Part shown: positions 18,611-27,189 of the stretch, piece after piece | How the letters are laid out: each line of letters begins with the position of its first letter | Position numbering within the stretch: position 1 is the first letter of the stretch | Assembly (NCBI GenBank): GCA_030065015.1 | Contig: JASJDU010000019.1 | Span: 20,206 to 84,205 of the forward strand | Reading direction: 5' to 3' | Length of the DNA: 64,000 nt | Source of the DNA: Candidatus Caenarcanales bacterium | GTDB lineage: Bacteria > Cyanobacteriota > Vampirovibrionia > Caenarcaniphilales > Caenarcanaceae | Translations under genes and position numbers: made by a program | Notes under the pieces: generated by a model | The model's input: only the letters and a program-made list of their open reading frames with translations | Told to the model about the DNA's origin: nothing | Databases searched by the model: none

Positions 18611-19006
18611 CTAATTAAAAAGTCCTTTTTTTCTTGTTGACTCAAAATTCTCTATGGTTCTGGAAGCTAATTGAAAACCTACATTATTATTTTGTTCTTT
18701 GAATAAAACCTTGGCTTTTTCCAAGTCTTTCATTGCGCCTTTTTTATCTTTTATTTTGTATTTTGCCAGGCCTCTATTAAAGTAAGCTTCAGGGGAATCA
18801 GGGTTGAATTGAATTACCTTTGTTGATTGCTTAATAGAGTCCTTATAGTCCTTCTTCGAATAATCTTGAAAGCTTTCAATCAGATGATCGTTCATATCAA
18901 CTTTTGTTTCTATTTCTATCTTGTTTTCATCCTTGGAGCAACTCATACACACAGCGAGGACAACAAAAACAGATGTCGATATCAATAACTTTGTGGCTTT
19001 ATTCAT
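18611..19006 (-). CDS. Small lipoprotein with a TPR motif
   Basis: A 131-residue protein with a lipoprotein-type signal: basic MNKATK, a hydrophobic stretch and a Cys at about residue 23 (VCMSCSK), giving a plausible but not ideal lipobox. The mature part holds one clear TPR pair: DYSKKDYKDSIKQSTKVIQ and PEAYFNRGLAKYKIKDKKGA. It is likely attached to a membrane on the periplasmic side and acts as a binding adaptor. It lies between the metalloprotease and oligoendopeptidase genes on the same strand, with gaps of 208 and 109 nt, so co-transcription is uncertain. Confidence 0.65.
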   Translation of the reverse strand: MNKATKLLISTSVFVVLAVCMSCSKDENKIEIETKVDMNDHLIESFQDYSKKDYKDSIKQSTKVIQFNPDSPEAYFNRGLAKYKIKDKKGAMKDLEKAKVLFKEQNNNVGFQLASRTIENFESTRKKGLFN

Positions 19007-19115
19007 AGCACTTTTATAATCTCAAACACATAAATTTTAGGATAAAAACCTTTTCGGACAAAAAAATTGAATTCAAGGTTGTATTAGGTTCATGTTATTT
19101 ATGCAGAATGAAGTT

Positions 19116-20939
19116 TTAAATCTCTTTTGCTAATTTTTCGGCTTGTTCAATCATTGATTCAATTAACTTAAAACCATTAAGCCAGAAATTAGGATCGTTA
19201 ATATCTACATCGGCAATTTTTATTAATTCCGAAGGATTCATACTCCCACCTAAAGAAAGAATCTGAGTGTACTTATCTTTAAACTCATCACCTCTATTCT
19301 TTGATTCGTTATAGAGAGTTATCGATAGAAGCAGACCAAATGCATAAGCATAACAATAGAATGGTGAATGAATAAAATGAGTGATATATAACCACCAGAA
19401 ACCATAATTGTCAGTTAAAGTCACGGAGCCTCCAAACATATCTTTGTTAGAACTCAGCCATAATTGATTAACTTGTTCGGTGGTAAACTCCCCTTTTTCT
19501 TGTCTCAATTCATGCAACTTTTGTTCAAACCGAGTCATATAGACTTGCCTATATACGGTTGCAAATATTTCATCCAGTTTAGTAACAATGAGCGCAAGTT
19601 TTTCTCGTTTGGATTTAGCATTTTCAACTAATCGATCGAAAGTCAACATCTCTCCAAAAACACTTGCAGTTTCAGCTGTTGTTAAAGGAGTATCTGATTG
19701 TAAGTGCCCTACTCCTCTTGACAGATATTGATGGATTCCATGACCGAGTTCGTGGGCCAGGGTTGATAGATCTCTAGAAGTACCTGTGAAATTAACTAGA
19801 ATGTATGGGTGAACACTTGGCACTGTGGATGCAGAAAAAGCGCCGCCTCTCTTTCCTTCTCTTATGGCAGCATCGATCCAATTCTTTTGGAAAAACTCTT
19901 TGACAATCTTTGCAAAATTGGGACTAAATTCTTTATAAGAATCAATTACAAACTCTTGAGCTTCTTGCCAACTCCATTCGCTATTCTCTTCAGTTGGCAA
20001 GGGAGCATAGCGATCGTAATCCAGCATTTCTTCTAGCCCCAAAAGTTGAGCTTTTAACTTGTAGAATCGGGGAACTAAAGCAATTTTGGATTCAGTTGCT
20101 TTCATTAAAGCTTCAACGGCCTCATCCTCAATCTCATTAGAAAGGTTTCTTGAGCTAATTGGATTTGAATAACCGCGAAGTTTATTCTCAATAGAATGTT
20201 CTTGTACAAGGATGTTAAAAACATAAGTTAATAATGGTGCATGTTGTCTCAATCCTAAGGTCAGAGATTCTGCCGCATTTTTACGGATTTCACGGTTAGA
20301 AGAATAAAGCAAGGAAAGGACTTCTTCCTCTGTCATTTCTTTCTCTTCATACCCCTCACCATCCTTAGGCAATTTAACTTTAAACTTCATTCGAGAAATC
20401 ACTTCATCAAATAGCCTTGTCCATGCAGGTCTATTGGTCAAATCAACCTTTTGCAATAATATTTCTTCTTTTTCAGATAATTGATAAGGCTTATACTTCC
20501 TTAAAGATTTTAAGTAATGCTTATATTCATTAAGCTTTGGATTTTTCACGAAATCTTCAACCAACTTTTCATCTAAAGAATTCCATTCAAGGCCAAAGAA
20601 AGTTAGTTCCTGTTCTATCTCAGAAGCTTTCTCACTCAATCTGGACATCAAGGCACCATGTTCTGGCTTCGAGCTATCAGCCGCGTGGAGCAAATGTGCA
20701 TAATAAACAGCTTTAGTTGCAATTTCTTCAAGTGTCTCAAGCTCTTTTATGGCAATATAAAGCTCTTCGGCCGATAAATTTTTCAGCTTATCTTTATAGC
20801 TTTCTTTGAACTTAATTGCTCTCTCAAAGGATATTTTTATATCTTTTTCAATTTGTGGGTCGTCAATTGCTTTGTATAAATCATTTAGATCCCAACTTGG
20901 CAAAGCTTCAACTTCTACAGTACTAGTTTGATTATTCAT
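19116..20939 (-). CDS. pepF: Oligoendopeptidase F (M3 family)
   Basis: Cytosolic zinc metallopeptidase that degrades short peptides. At 607 residues it has the normal PepF length. The M3 zinc motif HELGHGIHQYLS starts at residue 396, and the third ligand lies in TTAETASVFGEM about 25 residues later. The N-terminal region WDLNDLYKAIDDPQIEKDI and the PYQLSEKEEILL stretch are typical of the PepF_N part. The C-terminal half includes FEQKLHEL and HFIHSPFYCYAYAFG, also conserved in the family. No signal peptide. The ATG start is followed by MNNQTSTVEV. Confidence 0.95.
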   Translation of the reverse strand: MNNQTSTVEVEALPSWDLNDLYKAIDDPQIEKDIKISFERAIKFKESYKDKLKNLSAEELYIAIKELETLEEIATKAVYYAHLLHAADSSKPEHGALMSRLSEKASEIEQELTFFGLEWNSLDEKLVEDFVKNPKLNEYKHYLKSLRKYKPYQLSEKEEILLQKVDLTNRPAWTRLFDEVISRMKFKVKLPKDGEGYEEKEMTEEEVLSLLYSSNREIRKNAAESLTLGLRQHAPLLTYVFNILVQEHSIENKLRGYSNPISSRNLSNEIEDEAVEALMKATESKIALVPRFYKLKAQLLGLEEMLDYDRYAPLPTEENSEWSWQEAQEFVIDSYKEFSPNFAKIVKEFFQKNWIDAAIREGKRGGAFSASTVPSVHPYILVNFTGTSRDLSTLAHELGHGIHQYLSRGVGHLQSDTPLTTAETASVFGEMLTFDRLVENAKSKREKLALIVTKLDEIFATVYRQVYMTRFEQKLHELRQEKGEFTTEQVNQLWLSSNKDMFGGSVTLTDNYGFWWLYITHFIHSPFYCYAYAFGLLLSITLYNESKNRGDEFKDKYTQILSLGGSMNPSELIKIADVDINDPNFWLNGFKLIESMIEQAEKLAKEI

Positions 20940-21058
20940 AATGGCAGCCTGAGAGAAAACATTTGAATAAAGTCTATAACAAAAATAGTCTCAATTGATG
21001 TTTCAAAGATTAATTGAGCTAATTCTTTGATGAAGAGCACTTAGCAAGGGTCTCTTGA

Positions 21059-21214
21059 TTAAAACAACTTTATAAAAATTGGAATCACAAGAATGAAAGG
21101 TAATAAAAACAAAGCAAGAAAAGATAAGGTTGCAATGACGAAAATACGTGAGTACTTTGATTTTCCTTCAGATATTCTCAAATTATTTTTTTCTTTATAA
21201 ACTTTTAGGTTCAT
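21059..21214 (-). CDS. 51-residue single-pass membrane protein
   Basis: A 51-codon frame whose ATG directly follows the stop codon of the upstream membrane gene, with AGAGGAAAAG about 12 nt before it. The product has a basic N-terminal half (MNLKVYKEKNNLRISEG) and one long hydrophobic helix (about residues 24-49). Start-stop abutment, a ribosome site and topology together support a real, co-translated gene. The family is unknown; it may be a small partner of the upstream membrane protein. Confidence 0.55.
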   Translation of the reverse strand: MNLKVYKEKNNLRISEGKSKYSRIFVIATLSFLALFLLPFILVIPIFIKLF

Positions 21215-21664
21215 TTATATTTCTTTTCCTCTTGGATTGAATTCATAGGGCATTTTGTTGGGGGAATTGAGCTTTGGAATTTTATGTACTTTGTTGATTT
21301 CTATACTAAGGTTGTCGTTGAAGTTTGGATTGAAAGCAAAGGTTAACAATAGACTAACAATTATTAATATTGGAAGACCAAAGGAAACAAGAAATAGTAT
21401 TCCCGTTGTAAGAAAGAATTGTTTCTGTCTTTTTAATGCAGCTTCCAAGTCAATATTTTTCCCACTCCATAAAAACTTACTAAAATTAGAATTGGATTCC
21501 AGCAGCCCAACTCCAGCAACAATTAAAGGGATACCGAATACCACACCAACAATTGATAAACAATAAAAAATTCCAAAAACAATATATAGCCACCCATGAA
21601 AAGACATCCAAGGACACAAGCTATTGATTGTGAAATTTAAAGTCTCTTTTGAATTATCTTCCAA
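21215..21664 (-). CDS. Four-helix membrane protein (DUF5362-like)
   Basis: A 149-residue protein with two pairs of hydrophobic segments (about 20-50 and 85-112) and a hydrophilic C-terminal tail. The pattern SFHGWLYIVFGIFYC, then IPLIVAGVGLLES, then KRQKQFFLTTGILF resembles the DUF5362 type as I remember it, in which a conserved loop follows the first helix pair. No enzymatic motif. It is followed without a gap by a 51-residue membrane protein, implying one transcript. Function unknown. Confidence 0.6.
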   Translation of the reverse strand: MEDNSKETLNFTINSLCPWMSFHGWLYIVFGIFYCLSIVGVVFGIPLIVAGVGLLESNSNFSKFLWSGKNIDLEAALKRQKQFFLTTGILFLVSFGLPILIIVSLLLTFAFNPNFNDNLSIEINKVHKIPKLNSPNKMPYEFNPRGKEI

Positions 21665-21728
21665 ATTTATGAAACGAATTTTAGTTTTAATATTCTATAC
21701 AATAATTTTCACAGATTACTAAGTCCCA

Positions 21729-23933
21729 CTAATCAGTTGAAGAGCTTTCCAGGATTTCTGTAATGAGCATCCAGGAACCGCTGTGATTATATACTCCTTT
21801 GAAGCAAATTTTGGATTTATGCTTTGTATTTTCAAGCATAAATTCATAAACCTCAGGATCGAAGGTAATGGCTCCGGAAAGGTTTGCTCTATTTTCTTTA
21901 AAAGGAGTCTTTCTCATAATTGGTTTATTATCTTGTTTTGTTTTAGTCCATTCGAGCTGAAAACTTTTTTTATTTCCAACAGCCTTTAGAGTTCCACAAT
22001 ATTCCTTTGTCGGATAATCAGCTATTTTTTGCCCAGTGAAGTCTTTAATCACATAATCTTTTGCAACATCAGGGTTCATCTTTGAGTCAATTAGGAAGGC
22101 AGCTTTACTCTTAGTTAAATCTGTTTCTTGAGAAAGTACATTCTCCAACCACACATTTGATAGTTTTGCTTTTGCTGCCCAAGAAGCCAATTCATCACTT
22201 TCAATCTTTTTGTTTGGATGAAATTGTCCATCTTTAGGAAATGGAATGATATTATTCAGCATCAATTTCTGTATTGATCCTCTATAAGGGTTATCGGGTT
22301 TTAGATCAAATAAAGGAACTAAAGTGGGAGGAGCGGTTTCATCGTTGAGCAAATTAACCTGTAGCTCTTTTACAGACAATTCAAACGGTGTTATACCCTT
22401 TTGAGCGGCCAAGGCAGCCGCGCTTCCGGCTGCTTGTCCAATCAACATGCAAACGGGCTGCAATCTTGTTGAACCATTGGCTATATGACTTACAGACCAA
22501 CTTTTTTCAGCAACAATAAGCCCATCTACTTTCACTGGTAATAAAACTCTATAAGGTATCGAGAAGGGTGTTCCCGTATATCTCCCTCCCCACTGAAAAG
22601 ATTTGGGAGCTAATTTGAAGTATTTTCTCGACTTAGGATTAGCCATTTCAAAATAATGGTGGTCGTTAGCGTAATTTCCAATCGCAATAGAATCTTTATG
22701 ATATTTCGCATATTCACCCTCTTCTAGATTTGGAAGAATATCATTCTCTGTCATTGTTTCTAGCCCTTCCAATCTTCTAACTTCTCGATTGTATGGAATA
22801 TATGCCAAGCCTGCAATTCTATTCTGTGTATTTTTCGGAAAGACAGTTTTGGCCAGCCCAAATCTTTGACCTAATGTATCTTGCATATATCTGGCAAACC
22901 ACCAAGAATAATTCTGAGCTTCCTCAAGAAATTGGGTTTTCAAAGACTCATCATCAGAGAAAAGTCTTTCAATTTTTTTACTATAGTCATTTCCACATTG
23001 GGGCCAATTGATCATGAATAGTGTTGGCGAGATTTGTCCATAGGTTAAGAAACTTTCTTTGGAAGCAAATTTCTCATGTTTCCCTTTCAATCGATACTCA
23101 ACAGACCAATTGGGATTAAATAGATTATGCGAGAATTTCCTGGAATCCTCAATCAAGTCTTCGTTTTTATACGAGCACCAGAAACGTTTTTTTGCCTTGT
23201 CTATACTATAGCCAGGCGGCTTAGCAATAATTGGTGCCTTGTTCCCACTTCCATAGTCTTTTATATAAAAAACCCAGGTTAACTCTTGCAGAGGATACCT
23301 CTCTATTAGAGGAGATGATTTTCTTGGGGCACTTGGTTCTTTGAATTCATCACTATATTCCCACCCTAAACGATAGAGAATATTTCCCAACGAAAGAAGG
23401 TCCCCAAATTCGCTTGCATCTATGGTGACTTTTGCTTCAATGGAATCCGAATTATTCAACTCTATTCCAGTAACTTTTCTATATTTCCCTGAATTGTTAA
23501 AAGTAACCCTCTTTGGAGTTTTATTTTTCAACCAAGTAATATTTTTTTCTTCTTTTATCCAATTCTTTAATATTTCATTTCCGATCTTAGGATTGAAGGT
23601 AAAAAAACTTACCCATCCATATTGAAGAAGGTTCGGTTCAGCTCTGGCTAACCGTACGAGAAATTCTCCCCATAAACCAGTCTGAAAAGCCAAGATTTCA
23701 TTACCATCTATTGCAGAAACTCCCGCTTCAGTCATTGAGCCACCAAGCCATTCTCCTGATGAAACCAAAACAACCTTACTACCTTGTCTTGCAGCTTGAA
23801 TTGCAGCCATTGTGCCACTTTGCGATCCTCCAACAACCAAAACATCGGTTTTAAGAGTTTCACTTATTGCGCCCAAAGAGTTCAAGGTACAAATAAATGC
23901 AAATAATACATTTAGTAAATTAGCCTTCTTCAT
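21729..23933 (-). CDS. Exported FAD-dependent oxidoreductase (xanthan-lyase-like annotation family)
   Basis: A 734-residue protein with an N-terminal signal peptide (about 1-24). A Rossmann FAD motif follows immediately: TDVLVVGGSQSGTMAAIQAA, with GGSQSG at 35-40. Later segments (EWLGGSMTEAGVSAIDGNE and LIGQAAGSAAALAAQKGITP) are typical of FAD_oxidored proteins often annotated as putative xanthan lyases. The C-terminal third contains YRGSIQKLMLNNIIP and a following DGQFHPNKKIESDELASW, which looks like an S-layer-homology type unit. The substrate is unknown. Export of an FAD enzyme suggests periplasmic or surface redox work on a sugar or polymer. A 252-nt region separates it from the divergent regulator. 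Confidence 0.82.
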   Translation of the reverse strand: MKKANLLNVLFAFICTLNSLGAISETLKTDVLVVGGSQSGTMAAIQAARQGSKVVLVSSGEWLGGSMTEAGVSAIDGNEILAFQTGLWGEFLVRLARAEPNLLQYGWVSFFTFNPKIGNEILKNWIKEEKNITWLKNKTPKRVTFNNSGKYRKVTGIELNNSDSIEAKVTIDASEFGDLLSLGNILYRLGWEYSDEFKEPSAPRKSSPLIERYPLQELTWVFYIKDYGSGNKAPIIAKPPGYSIDKAKKRFWCSYKNEDLIEDSRKFSHNLFNPNWSVEYRLKGKHEKFASKESFLTYGQISPTLFMINWPQCGNDYSKKIERLFSDDESLKTQFLEEAQNYSWWFARYMQDTLGQRFGLAKTVFPKNTQNRIAGLAYIPYNREVRRLEGLETMTENDILPNLEEGEYAKYHKDSIAIGNYANDHHYFEMANPKSRKYFKLAPKSFQWGGRYTGTPFSIPYRVLLPVKVDGLIVAEKSWSVSHIANGSTRLQPVCMLIGQAAGSAAALAAQKGITPFELSVKELQVNLLNDETAPPTLVPLFDLKPDNPYRGSIQKLMLNNIIPFPKDGQFHPNKKIESDELASWAAKAKLSNVWLENVLSQETDLTKSKAAFLIDSKMNPDVAKDYVIKDFTGQKIADYPTKEYCGTLKAVGNKKSFQLEWTKTKQDNKPIMRKTPFKENRANLSGAITFDPEVYEFMLENTKHKSKICFKGVYNHSGSWMLITEILESSSTD

Positions 23934-24080
23934 GAAAAAAGTTTAATACTCGTTTGATTGGATTTAAGAAAATATTTTTAAGCTTTTTTCAACCATTATG
24001 GAATTGACTTGATGAATTATATTGTAGTTTTAACAGTTAGTTAAAAGTCTCGAGGTTTGAACTAAAGCTCGAATGTGAAA

Positions 24081-24109
24081 TTAAATTTTCCTAATTCTTT
24101 TGGTACAAT
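24081..24109 (+). promoter_or_regulatory. Putative promoter of the OmpR-type regulator
   Basis: TTAAAT (24081-24086) and TACAAT (24104-24109) are spaced 17 nt apart, and TG one base before the -10 makes it an extended -10. It lies about 77 nt upstream of the regulator's ATG in the divergent intergenic region. Confidence 0.4.
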
Positions 24110-24185
24110 AAAAGTTTGTAAGTTTGACAATTTAATTTCTTATTTTGGTTGTAAGTTAAAACTTAAGTCAATTTGAATCACACAG

Positions 24186-24914
24186 ATGAATCCAATAACA
24201 AAAGACAAAAAGATACTAATAATAGAAGATGAAGAGCCTCTCAGAAAGCTTCTTCAAATGGAACTAGTCACTCACAATGGTGTACAGACTGAAGTTCCAA
24301 CAGATTTTAATGATTTATTAGGACAAATTCAAAGATTCAACCCAGACTTGATTATATATAATTTAAATGTCGGAAGTGAAAATGGAGTTTCTCTCTGTGA
24401 GAAACTTAGGTTCCAGGGAAACGATGCATGGATAATTACTATTGGATCCAAACATAATATAAATGAAAAAATTCAAGCCTTAGAGTCCGGTTCTGACGAT
24501 CATTACGCCAAACCATTTTCAAGCGAAGAACTCATCGCAAAAATCAGGGCAATGCTAAGAAGATCATCTCCAACAAATCGTGAAGGGGTCCTGGAGTATA
24601 GCAACCTAAGAATGGATTTAATTAACAGAACTGTTTGGAGAGGTAACAGACAAATTGACTTAAGATCGAAAGAATTTGACCTTTTGAAAGTGTTTTTGCT
24701 GAAACCAGAAGAAGTTCTCAATCGCGAATTTATATTCGATCAGGTTTGGGGGTCAAATTTTCTCGGTGATTCTAATGTTATTGAAGTATACGTTAGATAT
24801 TTAAGAGCAAAATTGCAAAAGCCAAGTTTAATAAAAACAAGAAGAGGAAATGGATATATTTTAATTTCCGATGAATCCCAGATTAATAAAGCTAGTACAA
24901 ATTTTGAGCTTTAA
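24186..24914 (+). CDS. OmpR-family response regulator lacking the phospho-acceptor Asp
   Basis: A 242-residue two-domain regulator. The receiver has the acidic pair in LIIEDEEP (E14, D15) and the switch lysine in YAKPF (K109). The position of the phosphorylated Asp is Asn59 (DLIIYNLNVG instead of the usual LDLMLP type), and the conserved Thr/Ser segment is also altered (IITIGS). The C-terminal winged-helix DNA-binding domain is complete: DLRSKEFDLLKVFL, then NVIEVYVRYLRAKL, then TRRGNGYIL. It therefore probably works without phosphorylation, as an atypical regulator. No histidine kinase is nearby. Its stop overlaps the convergent cheR stop within TTAA. Confidence 0.85.
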   Translation: MNPITKDKKILIIEDEEPLRKLLQMELVTHNGVQTEVPTDFNDLLGQIQRFNPDLIIYNLNVGSENGVSLCEKLRFQGNDAWIITIGSKHNINEKIQALESGSDDHYAKPFSSEELIAKIRAMLRRSSPTNREGVLEYSNLRMDLINRTVWRGNRQIDLRSKEFDLLKVFLLKPEEVLNREFIFDQVWGSNFLGDSNVIEVYVRYLRAKLQKPSLIKTRRGNGYILISDESQINKASTNFEL

Positions 24915-25798
24915 TGTTTTCTTTCAGGTTTTCTATAGAACTGACTATTGATTGGTTCAAATTTCTTTTTTGCCGGTCCGAATAACAGTTCGTTTGCCCC
25001 AATAAATAATATACCTCCAGGCTCCAGCCAATCAAAGAAGGCATCATAAAGCTTCTCTTTAATTTCTTGACTAAAATAAATCATCAAATTACGACAAACA
25101 ATTAAGTGATAACGTCTCGCAACACCTTTCGTTTTTATCATTTCTAGAGAAGTTACATCATGTTTCTGATACTCTACTGATTGCTTAAATAGCTGATTAA
25201 TAGTATAAGTCGGCAAATACTTGTTTGTTTTGTTTGGCGAAAAGTATTTTTTATACTCTTTGGGTAAGTTCTTCAGCTCTTTTGTATTGAAAATTCCTTC
25301 TTGCGCCTTATTTAATGCACCATCATCTGTATCTGATGCTGTTAAATCACACTTATTCAACATCCCCAATGAGTGAAGTATTAAAGCAATAGAATAAATC
25401 TCTGCACCAACAGAACATCCTATACTCCAGATCCTTGGATGAAGGAATTTACTTATGAGTTCTGGAAGTACCTCTCGTTTAAGAATTTCAAAGCTTTTTA
25501 CATCTCTGAAAAAGTAAGAAACATTGACTGTTATTACATCTATTAATTCGCTTGCTAGCTTTTCATTTATGGCTATTTGTTGAAAGTACTGATCAAAATC
25601 TCTAATTTGGCTCTTTTTACAATGATAAGAAACCCTTCTCAACAGATATTCATCACGATAACCTTCAAGATTTAATGAGTATTTCTTTTGAAGGAAATTC
25701 TTAACTTTACAATACTCAATCTCTGAAAATAAGAAAGTTGAACGACTCTGTCTCTCTTCAGTATCCGTACTTTCTAATTTTAAATCTCTATTATTCAT
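24911..25798 (-). CDS. cheR: Chemoreceptor methyltransferase CheR
   Basis: SAM-dependent glutamate methyltransferase that adapts chemoreceptors. The N-terminal helical domain (KNFLQKKYSLNLEGYRDEYL, LLRRVSYH) precedes the SAM fold with IWSIGCSVGAEIYSIALIL, the CheR version of the SAM-binding loop, then LTASDTDDGALNKA and VCRNLMIYFSQE. I chose the ATG at 25798; a TTG at 25822 would add eight residues. It is the last gene of a cheC-cheD-cheR unit. The final 4 bases are shared with the convergent response regulator. Receptors, CheA and CheW must be elsewhere. Confidence 0.92.
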   Translation of the reverse strand: MNNRDLKLESTDTEERQSRSTFLFSEIEYCKVKNFLQKKYSLNLEGYRDEYLLRRVSYHCKKSQIRDFDQYFQQIAINEKLASELIDVITVNVSYFFRDVKSFEILKREVLPELISKFLHPRIWSIGCSVGAEIYSIALILHSLGMLNKCDLTASDTDDGALNKAQEGIFNTKELKNLPKEYKKYFSPNKTNKYLPTYTINQLFKQSVEYQKHDVTSLEMIKTKGVARRYHLIVCRNLMIYFSQEIKEKLYDAFFDWLEPGGILFIGANELLFGPAKKKFEPINSQFYRKPERKH

Positions 25799-25827
25799 CT
25801 TGTATTCAGCTAAGGAAATCAAAAACG

Positions 25828-26397
25828 TTAAATTGAGACTTCCTCACTAGAGCCAATTCGACGAATTTTGACTTCTCCGGTTGTTGAATTGAATGAAACA
25901 GTTCTCCCCCAATTACCCCCCAAATCCGAATTAATAATCGGGATGCTAAACTTCTTAAGCTCTTTTTTGAGGACCTCACAGTTACTTCGACCAATAAGGG
26001 GGAAACCCGGTTTTTCCTTTGCTGGCCTAAGTTCATCAGATGATTTTCTTTTTTGTGTTCCTACGAACATTTGAGACCCCCCAGCAAGCTTAGCCTTGAG
26101 AGATAATGCTGAATGGCCTGCCTGTCTCTTAATTTCATTCAAAAGAAGAAGTATTGATTCATCTGCATATTTTGCACAAGGATAGCTCTCGCTTTGGAGA
26201 CTACTCGTTTTAATATCCCTAAGAACCCTGGAAGGAAGTACGACATGGGCCATCCCTCCAATCTTGTTGGATTTATCATAAAGACAGAGTGCTACACAAG
26301 AGCCTAAGCTGGGTGCAATTAATTTGTGGTGGTCTGAACTCGATACAAACCATTGCCCCATATTCAAGCGAATTTCTGTTTTTGATTGTTCGATCAC
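25828..26397 (-). CDS. cheD: Chemoreceptor glutamine deamidase CheD
   Basis: Deamidates Gln residues on chemoreceptors, and in other bacteria binds and stimulates CheC. The motif LGSCVALCLYD supplies the catalytic Cys, and GGMAHVVLP the catalytic His. Later segments KAKLAGGSQMF and IGRSNCEVLKKEL match the CheD fold. 189 residues, slightly longer than the usual 160. It starts with GTG overlapping the cheC stop (GTGA), so translation is coupled, and it ends 29 nt before the preferred cheR start. Confidence 0.93.
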   Translation of the reverse strand: MIEQSKTEIRLNMGQWFVSSSDHHKLIAPSLGSCVALCLYDKSNKIGGMAHVVLPSRVLRDIKTSSLQSESYPCAKYADESILLLLNEIKRQAGHSALSLKAKLAGGSQMFVGTQKRKSSDELRPAKEKPGFPLIGRSNCEVLKKELKKFSIPIINSDLGGNWGRTVSFNSTTGEVKIRRIGSSEEVSI

Positions 26398-27029
26398 GTT
26401 TCTTTGTATAAGGTTGGCTCTATATCTTTGAGTTTAAATAGATGTGAGTCTGGATTAATTACAATCCAAACATTCATTACTTTTTTTGAGTTCTTTGTAT
26501 GGATACAGCTATGACAAATAGCTATTTGATTGGTATCAACTCCCATTTGGCATGCAATAAAATCAAGTGCAGCTCCACTCATATCATAAGTCTGTTCAGT
26601 TGAAGTTAACTCTATTATTCCAATCTTGGGTGATTGAATACTAGAGATGACATTTCCTGCAAATATATTTGCCCACTCATTCATAATCGACTGGGCAAGA
26701 TCAAACTCCGTTACACTTAAGTCTTTTCCTGGAACCTGTCTGCTAATAGTCTGAGTGAACTCATTAATAACTTCCATTGGCGCAGCAAATAGAAAAAAAC
26801 CATCCAAACTTCCACTAACATTTTGCAGTAAGCAGACCGAGGGATCTCCACGATCTTCGGCAAAGAACTTGGTTAAATTGTCAATATCAGTAAGTAAAAC
26901 AAAGGGCTCAGAAAATTCCATCTGCTGGGACATTAAACTTTCCATTGCTAATGTTGCCTTCTCTAAACCACTCTTTGTCCAATGGCTGAATAAATCTATA
27001 AACGGTAGTTTTGGATCAAAAGAAAGCAT
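26394..27029 (-). CDS. cheC: CheC-like CheY-P phosphatase
   Basis: A 211-residue CheC/CheX/FliY-superfamily protein. The diagnostic helix reads LAQSIMNEWANIFAGNVISS, containing the ExxN phosphatase signature (E-W-A-N) and the GN that follows in the family. A typical CheC has two such signatures; a second one is not obvious here, so it may be a one-site variant. In its operon with cheD and cheR it should remove phosphate from CheY-P and form a feedback pair with CheD. An internal Cys-His-rich stretch (ICHSCIHTK) is unexplained. First gene of the unit; ATG start. Confidence 0.75.
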   Translation of the reverse strand: MLSFDPKLPFIDLFSHWTKSGLEKATLAMESLMSQQMEFSEPFVLLTDIDNLTKFFAEDRGDPSVCLLQNVSGSLDGFFLFAAPMEVINEFTQTISRQVPGKDLSVTEFDLAQSIMNEWANIFAGNVISSIQSPKIGIIELTSTEQTYDMSGAALDFIACQMGVDTNQIAICHSCIHTKNSKKVMNVWIVINPDSHLFKLKDIEPTLYKET

Positions 27030-27189
27030 TAAAGAAATCTTCTATAAATCTCAGATAGAACCTATAAGTCCTATTAAATAATATGCGCATTTATTCCTTC
27101 ATTTTTAACAATAGTAATCCCCATGGCTGAAATACAAATACTGTCTCAGGGAATCCCAAAGACTATGTAAACACCAATTGAAATAAAAA

